Below, one piece after another: positions 55,481-64,000 of a stretch of DNA of 64,000 bases (position 1 is the first letter of the stretch; every line of letters begins with the position of its first letter). The translations under genes and the position numbers were made by a program. The notes beneath the pieces are model-generated. The model was not told the DNA's origin. It was given only the letters and a program-made list of their open reading frames with translations, and ran no database searches. Origin of the DNA: Larix kaempferi (taxonomy: Eukaryota > Streptophyta > Pinopsida > Pinales > Pinaceae); NCBI GenBank assembly GCA_027924585.1, contig BSBM01000994.1, positions 12,316,001-12,380,000 on the forward strand. The letters are read 5' to 3'.

Positions 55481-58400
55481 TTTGATACAATTCTTTCTCT
55501 TATGTAAAGTTGATTGGCCTCATTCAATAAATCCATCTAGATCCTCTTTGTTGCTAATTGTCTCCATCAATCTCTCGTGCTCTGAATGAGGCAGGTAGTA
55601 GCATACCTTGGTTGGGATCTTGCTTGACATTGTCTAAAGATGGGTGTTTGTGCCAACAATCAAGTTTGTTAAGTGATACACCACTGAAACTGGTTTGTAA
55701 TCCATGAATACATGCCCACTAGTCTTTCTTGACTTCCCATCTAGTGTATGATAATCCCCCTTAACCACCATCAAGCCAATAGGAAATTCAATGCCTTCAT
55801 CATCAATTAATTATGCGTAGAGGGTTTTCTTATCTTGGATGCATCGTGCCAACCAATAATCTATGCCCCATTCATTTCCTTTCGGGGAAACAACTGCGTA
55901 TATGTGTCCTGGTTGTAGAAGATCTGATATATGGTCGTAATCTGTCGAAATCGCTAATTAGCCCTCCTCTAACTGGGCTATTTCAACAACTACACGTTGG
56001 TCTACTACAAGTGACACACGATCCCATTCATCAACCCAGTCCATGCATTCACATTCATCCCATTCGCCACTGCTGCAAGGGCTACAAAAGCATGCAAGAT
56101 TTCACACCCATATTTCAAATAAGGGGTTGTTTGAGCTTCGAACTAAATGAAATTCACGTGTTCCTTGTACTTTTCCACAACTATAGGAATGCGATCGGTC
56201 TATGTCAACCACCCGCCAAAAATGTCTTACCACACGTCCTGCCACTTATGATGTTTGTTGATCTCTTGCTCGGTCTGACATTGTTGCAGAGCACCATTGG
56301 ACTATGGATTATGCATATAGGATATGAGGTTCCCTATCAAACCTCATCTCTTCCCTTCATAGTGCGGTCTTGATGCATGCACTGGCCCCATCATGCTCTC
56401 CTTTGTCGTGCCCAGTCTCAAAATAGTTCCAGATATGCGGCACATTATAAGTCTTATGCAAAATACTCATCCATTGGAATACTTAGGCATTTTTGAACTT
56501 GAACGCACAACCATCCGACCATATCCAATGCTGATCCATCTGTATATCTATCTCTTTCAACTGATCATAGAAAATTCGAAAACAATGTTGCACATAATGC
56601 AGATCATGGGTTCTATCATCACTTATGAAAAAGTTTGTCTCCTCCAGTATTATCCTCTTGTCATTGATGCTCTTTGGCCCATGCCTATACATAATATGTA
56701 CCATGATGTTGACTTGGTCTGAATGGTAGTATTGACTATGGATTTCATTTTGTGGCTAAAGGGTGTAATTTTATGCAAAATCCACAATTGACACTATGGT
56801 TCCAACAGGAAATATGTCCCTGCATTTTCTGTACTGCTCATCTTTCCATCACGCAACATCAACATGTTGAACATAATACTTTGTTTTCTCGTAGAACTCC
56901 ATCAAGAAGTGACATATCGGTATCTGTTACCATGAAAACAAGGGAAATATTACAATGTGGCATTTGGAAAAAAGTATATGTCATAAATTGAATGTGTAAT
57001 ATGAAAAATATGCAATATTCATTTGTACTTGTGACTTCACTAATTCAATCTTTTTACTTTCCCTGGCACTATCTAATTGATAGGTTACATACTTGAAGCT
57101 CTGCATCTCCATGCCCATCCTGCCAAAATCGTGCTCCTTGCTTTCATGGATGCAACGGTTCAAAAGAGAAAACCCACTGCACCTAAAACATGTCCCATAT
57201 AGACATGATTTTTGATAATATTTTTGTCCTTCTGGCCTTGGACACATGATGTTGTGGATAAAGTCTCTTGATGCATTCGCTGGTAGTATGGATCCATTGC
57301 AGCCCTTCACAATGTTAGTTTCCAAATCACAAAATATATGTTTATATGTGTCATAATAATATTCATATTCTATGTGGTATATACAACAATAGGTGTTCTG
57401 ATCAATGCATATACGAATGTACCATGGTTTGCATTTCTCAAAGGACCTTTGGCCCAGGTTCAATTGTGTGTGCTCATTCTTGAATCTCTCATAGAGTCCA
57501 GTCTGTGTGGTGTCAAGGAAGTGTTTAACATGGGATTCACGTTCAGTAGAACCTTTTCTCAGCTTTAACACGTCTCTTTGGTTTGATGAAGGTCTAGTAT
57601 GATCATTCCAAAAATTTTGTACTAACTCCTTAATAGCATCAATTAGCTTCCTATCTACATGAGGCAACCTACCAACAAAATCCCAACAATCATTCCCACC
57701 CGGAGTGTCAATATTTTTTTTTTATAACAAAGTACTTTTTAATAGTATTTCTATTTAATTTGAGTATGTGAGAAGTGTGTGATAGAAAGCGACGTTTCCT
57801 TGTGGACTTTCTTACAACTGATTCTGCTAAAACACGACAAGCTGCACAAAGATATTTTGTACAAGACATCTTCCTAATCGCATTAAATGCAGATTGGATT
57901 TTTCTAACAATATGGCTATTGGCCTCTGAACTTTTAACCATCTTTATGCCCAAAATTCTCCTAACAATAGCTAAACAATGTGACTTTAACAAACAAACTA
58001 GCAATAATTTACATTCACCTGCATCACCTTTGGATTCAAAATATTCCCTAACAATTTTGTTGCATTGCCATTTGATAATGCATTTTGGCAACTAGCCTTG
58101 CAGCCCCGACATATTACTCTCATCCACATGAATACGTATAGGAGTTCTTCTTCTTGCACTAGAGAGTCGAGGTAGGGAGGGTGGACATGAGACTTGAATA
58201 TCAGAGATTGTTTGTTGTGGTGCTTCATTCCCAAATTGGGCCATAATGGGAGTGTGGTCGACATGGTGGTGGTCTTCTTTGGGAGATTGCAAATTAAGCA
58301 AGGCTTGTATGTCCATATCTACACATGCAGCATCTCCCAAAATTCTTTTGTCGTGAGGAACTTTAGGATGACTCGTTGATGGTTTGTTGGTTGGAGATTG

Positions 58401-58727
58401 TGTTGATGTTGGAATTTGAGTTAGGTTTGTTGGACACAGCCACTTTACCTGTGGTTCTGAAGAAGAGGTTTTCGTGTCAACAACTATGTTAGGATCACTG
58501 AAAGGACCCGAGGCAATGATAGGACCATGTCTCAATCTTTCCAATCCCAACCTGGCCTTTTCTCTTAAGTCATTGACCTTTTCAATGGGCAGATTCCTTC
58601 TATATTTTCTTTTTGCGTTGTGTGAGTTTCCCATCTCCAAAAGTCTCTTTAACACAACTATCAGTCCTACCCTTGCAAAAGAAACAACAAATGAGATATC
58701 AGTGCCATTATACAATGAACTTGACAC
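55480..58727 (-). pseudogene. Decayed gene of a transposase-like family with Cys cluster
   Basis: From an ATG at 58727 (minus) the frame gives a Ser/Pro-rich N-terminus, a TAG at 58092 and a basic region. A frameshift follows at the ten-base A run (57713-57722). The conserved body then begins: HVKHFLDTTQTGLYERFK, GQRSFEKCKPWYIR, a CRYH-like CIYH, CLYGTCFRCSG. A probable 105 nt intron (57028-56924) follows. Then come stop-broken VDFA-stop-NYTL, QVNIMVHIMYRHGP, IWSDGCAFKFKNA and HIWNYFETGHDKGEHDGASA. A Cys cluster CFCSPCSSGEWDECEC and a C-terminal domain (HIYAVVSPKGNEWGIDYWLA) end it. The DGCA and YFETGHxKGExDG motifs recall large DDE/RNase H-like transposase-derived proteins; the fold is my inference. 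At least ten stops exclude function. Confidence 0.6.
56924..57028 (-). other. Probable intron in the transposase-like pseudogene
   Basis: Donor GTACAAATG and acceptor TTCATGGTAACAG join IELVKSQ to IPICHFLMEFYEK without a frame change and remove the intervening stops. Confidence 0.5.
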
Positions 58728-58943
58728 ATTCCAACATAACTTACCACTTTACAAATTAACACATACAATTCCAATCAATATAGATGATGGTTGGTTAAGT
58801 GTAGAGTGGAGAAACTAGTGTCTTTCCTGGTCATGAATTCATAAAAATTATGGTAGTAACACCCTACAACAGAGACGGCTAGAGATGCCTCGGGAATAGT
58901 TTGATAATTTTTCTACATCAGATAAGGTAACGAGAATAAGTTT

Positions 58944-60020
58944 ACTAATTACACAATGAGGAGGTTGCAAATTCCCCCAAGGAATTCTTCTTGGTTTACA
59001 TCATATTATTCACCTTAATTAGTTCCATTTTTTGGTTTCTCCCTTAATGTTATCAATTCTAAATTTTGCACCTAGTTTGATTGCTTTGTCTTCATAGTGG
59101 AATGGTATATCCTTCCATTTGAGTCAATGTCCTCTACCATCATAAATTACTAGGTTATATAACACCTTAAGGAGTTGAAGAAACAACAACAAACTATTTC
59201 CTTAGATCTATAAACCTTGATATGATAGAATGTGATTTTGAGTTTAAAATACCCATGGTTGAATCCAACAATGCATCACAATAGAATGAATGTATACTTT
59301 GTATTGTGCAAAACCTTAAGGAGGATGCAAAGGTTTCTAACAAGGATCATGATATTGGGAAGGGTGATTAGGGGGAATATAATTTGACCTTTCAATGTGC
59401 AATACCTAGGGTATGGAGGTGTTGGAAAGTGGGGAAGTAGGGACTATACCAACAATGATCATGTTGGATAGAGCATGAAGTGGGAAAGTCTTGGTTTTTG
59501 AAAAAAAACATTTTATTAAAGGTGAGGGGATATTGTAAGGACGGTAAATATGGATGAATATTATTATATTTGGATTCATAGAAAAAGGAAAGGTGCATAT
59601 ACTTACAGATATCCTCCAACCATACAATGGTATTGAATAAGAGATGAGAGAGTTGAGGTTTTGTGGATGAGTGAAGTGATATTTTTAGTCATGTTTAGTG
59701 AGTGTGTAATATTTTTGCTACCATAATATTTTTTTGTGATGCATTGTTGAATTCAACCATGGGTATTTTAAACTCAAAATCACATTCTATCATCTCAAGG
59801 TTTATAGATCTAAGGAAATATTTTGTTTTTGTTTATTCAACTCCTTAAGGTGTTATACAACCTAGTATTGAATAAGAGATGAGAGAGTTGAGGTTTTGTG
59901 GATGAGTGAAGTGATATTTTTAGTCATTTTTAGTGAGTGTGTAATATTTTTTGCTAGCATAATATGAGGTGAAAAGAACACAATTAACTTGGGAACTAAT
60001 TACACAATGAGGAGGTTGCA
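58944..60020. repeat. Fold-back repeat with 131 bp arms
   Basis: 59150-59280 is the reverse complement of 59735-59865 with few mismatches (blocks TTTCCTTAGATCTATAAACC and AAAATACCCATGGTTGAA). A segment beginning GAATAAGAGATGAGAGAGTT occurs directly at about 59634 and 59872. CTAATTACACAATGAGGAGG occurs at about 58943 and 59997, flanking the whole structure. No ORF of interest is present. Confidence 0.75.
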
Positions 60021-60430
60021 TACTTCATATTGTCTAGTGTTCATATGAGTTTTTTTAGATGTGAAATTCAGAATTATTCTTGTCAAATTCATTGTTGTCT
60101 ATGCATGGATATTGCTGTAGGCATATGATAAAAACAAAAAGGCATGGGAGAATCTCAAATCTTGTGAATGAAAAGAATTATTTACATTTCACCATACCTC
60201 TATAGAAATGATCTCCAATTGCAATGGAAACTGGTAGCTTGAATGTATCCACTAGATTCCAAGACCACTGAATATGTTTGTTAGATTCCAAGGGTAATTT
60301 TGTGTCGAATAGATCAATGAGTGTCCAAAATATCAATGAGTGTGAGCCAATAAGAAACCTGTAAGAGCTTGAAACCCGTGGAAGAAATGAAACCCATTTT
60401 TTTGGTAGAATTCCAGGGAAACATAGAACT
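60021..60430. other. Intergenic DNA, nothing recognised
   Basis: No gene, repeat or terminal structure is apparent. Confidence 0.4.
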
Positions 60431-60494
60431 CTATTTTTTTAAACTAGTAGTAGGCACGCAAACGAGTGCTTAAATGCGCGCATGGGTTCTTAAA

Positions 60495-60560
60495 CACGTG
60501 CATGCGTGTTTTTGGCACATACACGTCACTAGCGCGCATGTGCAAAAACATGCGCACGTG
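60495..60560. repeat. Small alternating purine-pyrimidine hairpin
   Basis: CACGTGCATGCGTGTTTTTG is nearly mirrored by CAAAAACATGCGCACGTG, enclosing GCGCGCATG. The flanks (60470-60560) are rich in GCGCATG/ACGTG. The style resembles the inner part of the 8.4 and 34.2 kb hairpins. Confidence 0.6.
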
Positions 60561-61955
60561 CCCTTGTATAATGTTTACACCATTTATTCCCCAATGTTTA
60601 CACCATTTAATGCCAAACCTTCCCCCACTTCAAAAATATTTGCATAAATTGGACTAGGTGATGAAGTTTGAAGGGTGGGTCTTAATTTTTATTGGAAGGG
60701 ATTACTCTTTGCATCTTGACACATTTGATAATTTATGGTTGTCTATGCGCCTTGACCCAATTGATATTGTAAGGTGGGGATGTGCATGCATAATAATCCT
60801 TATTTATGACTATGTGATGAGGATTTAAATGGGAGAGGATGTAAAGACATGTTATTTTTATATGTATTTTGATGGCGAGTGTCGAAGAGAAACATGGTGA
60901 TAAACCACATATGTTTGGAAGGACAGAGGGAGTTTACATGATCATGATCACGCCACCCATCAAATTGAAGACAATTCCTGAGCCAAAAATTGTTTTATTT
61001 TATTTTATTAATAACCATTGTGGTACTTTGGTCCAAATGTTTTTTCTAACTCATTGTTTCTACATATTTTGTTCCTATTTCCACCTCTCTATATCAATGC
61101 ATAAAATCAACCTCTACTTGCTTTGTAGTTATAGTTGCATGCCATTATTTGTAGTTGCATGCCATTGAGTGTTGTTTAGAGTTTTCGTGAGTCTGTGACA
61201 TGCATGCGATAAATGAAGTGTTGTAGAGGAGTACTCATCAAAGAGGCATTTTGAATTTCATTTTGACAAAAAACATATTTTGTAAAGATCAAATGCCATG
61301 AATGCATCCTCATTCTACCATGCAAGACCATGGATATGTTGAAAAGCATTGAACATCATCGAAGAATGAAAATAGGTTCTTAGAGATCTTATTGAAGCAC
61401 ATTGAGCTCAATTGAATTCCACTTGGGCCTTAATTGAAAATTCTAGACCTCAAGCATCATCAATAACACATAGAATCCACGACACTATCCCTCTACAAGG
61501 AGCCTTTTGCATATGAATTGAATATTGCTGCCATTATAATGTCTTGGACATCAAGGATTTATCTTAGGTCCTTAACCATGGCTAGTGGAGGGAAACAAGA
61601 GCCTCCAACACTAACTCTTTCTTCTTAGGCACAAACACCATGAATGAGTCCCTGGACCACCACATATGAAATCTATAGGGTATTAGTGAACATCAAGTGT
61701 GTTATGTGTGCGATGACTAGGTTAGTTGTGAACCAAAAATGAGTCTCGAGGTCTGACCAAGGTATATGGACAACAAGAAGCTTCTCATGCCTTAAATGAA
61801 GCTTCTCAGGCTCAAGCACCATGAACAACACCTACAACTCAAGAATCTTCTTAGGATACGATGTTGAATGCATCTTCAAACCACCACACATAACCCTTGT
61901 GGGGTATCTCTAGCAAATATAGAGGGATATATATACCATGATTAGGCTACATTGC
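60561..61955. other. Intergenic DNA, nothing recognised
   Basis: An ORF at 60869-61168 has no recognisable motif and ends in a low-complexity hydrophobic stretch. It is probably chance. Confidence 0.4.
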
Positions 61956-61959
61956 ATGC

Positions 61960-62010
61960 CTTAAATAAGATGATGATGATGATCATGACTAATATCGCCA
62001 TCATCATCAT

Positions 62011-62050
<40 letters not shown>

Positions 62051-63239
62051 GTCATCATCATCATCATCGTAATCGTCGACACCACCATCACTATCATCAT
62101 CATCATCATCATCTTCATCATCAACATCATATTCGTCGTCATCATCATCATCATAATCCTCATCATCATCTTCTTCTTCCTCATCATCATCAGCATCAAC
62201 ATCTTCGTCATCATAATCATCATCATCAACATCATCATCGTCATCATCTTCATCATCATCATGATCTTCATCATCATCATCATTGATATGATGATGAAGA
62301 TGATGATGATGATGAATATGATGGATGATGATGAAGATCAGTACGAAGATGAAGATGTTGATGCTGATGATGATGAATATGATCATCATCATCATCATAA
62401 TAATAATAATCTTCGTCATCAGATGATGATGATGGTGATGATGATGATGATGATGATCAGATGATGAAGAGGATGATGATGAGGATGATGATGATGATGA
62501 TGATGATGTTGATTATGAATATGATGGATGATGATGAAGATGAGTATGAAGATGAAGATGATGATGTTGATGATGACAAATATGATCATCATCATCCTCC
62601 TCCTCCCCCTCCTCTTCCTCATCATCATAATCATCTTCATCATCATCAGCATCATCATCATCATCCTCATCATCATCATCCTCATCCTCCTCATCATCCT
62701 CCTCCTCATCATCATTATCAATGAAGATGATGACGAAGATGAAGATGATGATGTTGATGATGACGAATATGATGATGATCATCCTCCTCCTCCTCCTCCT
62801 CCTCATCATCATAATCATCTTCTTCATCAGCATCATCATCATCATCATCATCATCATCGTTATCACCCACTTCCTCATCATCATCCTCATCCTCCTCCTC
62901 CTCATCATCATCATCTTGGTCATCATCTCCATCATCAACTTCATCATCAACATCGGCATCATCATCATCCATCATCTTCATCGTCATCATCATCTTCATC
63001 ATCATCATCATCGATGATGATGATGATGACGAGGATGATGATCATGATGATGATGATGGATGATGATGAAGATGAGTACAAAGATGAAGATGATGTTGTT
63101 GATGATGACAAATATGATCATCATCATCCTCCTCCCCCATCTCCTCCTCATCATCATCATAATCATCTTCGTCATCATCAACATCATCATCATCATCCTC
63201 ATCCTCATCATCATCATCCTCATGCTCGTCATCATCATT
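61960..63239. repeat. Mosaic CAT/GAT triplet array with strand switches
   Basis: CAT-type runs (61998-62283) switch to GAT-type (62283-62375), then CAT, GAT (62420-62575), CAT/CCT (62585-62720), GAT (62720-62778), CAT/CCT (62780-63010), GAT (63012-63115) and CAT (63116-63239). A block GATGGATGATGATGAAGATS followed by AAGATGAAGATG is repeated at about 62320, 62522 and 63056. All ORFs are low-complexity artefacts. Confidence 0.92.
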
Positions 63240-63830
63240 GCGCCGAGAAGCGCTCTACAACCCAGTATGAGGGAGATGTTGGTAGGAGTGTTTGTCGAGT
63301 AACAAAATAATAAAAAGTAAACAAAAAATAATAATACAAAGAAAAAAGTAATAAATATTACGTCGGCCATAAACAAAAAAGAATAATACAAAGTAAAAAG
63401 TAAATATGGGACTTAAACTAGAGACTTTAAAGCTTAAGATTAGGTGGTAAATATTATTTCAGCCATAAACAAAAAGGAATAATACAAAGTAAAAAGTAAA
63501 TATGAGACTTAAACTAGAGACTTTACTTTTTACTTTTAATACAAAGTAAAAAGTAAATATGAGACTTTAGAGTGTTTGTCGATTGACAAAATAATACAAA
63601 GTAAACAAAAAATAATAATACAAAGTAAAAAGTAATAAATATTATGGCGACCATAAACAAAAAAGAATAATACAAAGTAAAATGTAAATATGACACTTAA
63701 ACTAGAGACTTTAGAGCTTAGGATTAGGTGGCTGGGGTATTGCACTCAAGGAGCTATCCAAGGAGAGATTTGCACCTCGGGAGATTTGATCCCTCTCGGC
63801 GCTTGACAGAGCCTAGGATTTGGATCTAGA
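63240..63830 (+). repeat. GYGCCGAGA-family dispersed repeat, copy 3, inside the triplet array
   Basis: It starts GCGCCGAGAAGCGCTCTACA and ends near CCCTCTCGGCGCTTGACAGA, then GATTTGGATCTAGA. It matches 39784-40352 throughout. The 9 bp GCGCCGAGA at its start is the exact inverse of TCTCGGCGC near its end. TCATT lies before it and again at 63835-63839, a possible 5 bp target duplication, though the flanks are low complexity. Confidence 0.85.
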
Positions 63831-63839
63831 CTCGTCATT

Positions 63840-64000
63840 ATCAATGAAGATGATGAATATGAAGAAGATGATCATTTTCTTCATCATTCTCATCATCATC
63901 ATCCTCATCATCCTCATCATCATCATCATCATCCTCATCATCCTCATCATCATCATCATCATCATCATCATTATCACCCACTTCCTCATCATCATTCCCA
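63840..64000. repeat. Continuation of the triplet array to the window end
   Basis: GAT-type sequence (63846-63875) switches to CAT/CCT triplets up to the end, resuming the array interrupted by the 63240 repeat. Confidence 0.9.

Noticed and set aside
60869-61168. 99-residue open frame
   Set aside because: No motif or homologous copy in the window; the second half is hydrophobic low complexity from T-rich sequence.
61942-63391. Met-, Ile- and Asp-repeat open frames
   Set aside because: Products of the CAT/GAT triplet mosaic.

Overview
This window looks like intergenic DNA from a land plant with a large, transposon-filled genome. It is AT-rich. The evidence is Ty1/copia and Ty3/gypsy LTR retrotransposons primed by plant initiator-Met tRNA, a CACTA-type MITE, LTRs that appear to be several kilobases long, CCCTAA-like motifs and many decayed spliced genes. 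Long LTRs and low gene density would suit a gymnosperm or similar lineage, but that is inference. I found no gene I would call intact. Almost every coding stretch is a fossil carrying stops, and many of those stops look like C-to-T changes.

Layout. 1-4279: 3' end of a Ty3/gypsy-like element (polypurine tract, then a putative 3.2 kb LTR). 4280-8003: AT-rich repeats, a GYGCCGAGA-family fragment, a tandem pair of tRNA-related SINE-like units, a coiled-coil coding fossil and a degenerate ATGGTCAACC array. 8004-12058: copy 1 of a 4 kb repeat holding a hairpin and the 5' exons of a spliced gene. 12059-18489: sparse sequence with a CACTA MITE (13021-13354, TSD GTC) and a tRNA-like gene. 18490-25866: a complete Ty1/copia insertion (605 bp LTRs, TSD AAAAC) with ruined pol and a train of tandem repeats before the 3' LTR. 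25867-31505: a PARP-type zinc-finger remnant, an AT palindrome, a related solo LTR (TSD ATGAT), a gypsy integrase remnant, a 105 bp near-perfect palindrome and half of a second MITE.

31812-33833 holds an unrecognised coding fossil of about 670 codons, cut off by copy 2 of the 4 kb repeat (33829-37879). In copy 2 the spliced gene continues to 39035 through further GT-AG introns. 39784-40352 is another GYGCCGAGA-family repeat. 41404-55115 is a composite. Outer inverted arms enclose CAT/GAT minisatellites with telomere-like spacers, then a GC-rich array of about 357 bp units. Inside these lies a truncated gypsy element (gag, protease, RT and a putative LTR of about 4 kb, minus strand).

55480-58727 (minus) is a long decayed gene of a transposase-like family with a Cys cluster and a C-terminal domain. 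58944-60020 contains a fold-back repeat. 61960-64000 is a mosaic of CAT/GAT triplet repeats with another GYGCCGAGA-family copy inserted.

The genes do not form a pathway; the window records nested insertion, satellite growth and mutational decay. The most promising leads are the duplicated spliced-gene element, the 31.8-33.8 kb protein, the 55.5-58.7 kb gene, and the copia element whose LTRs are far better preserved than its pol.
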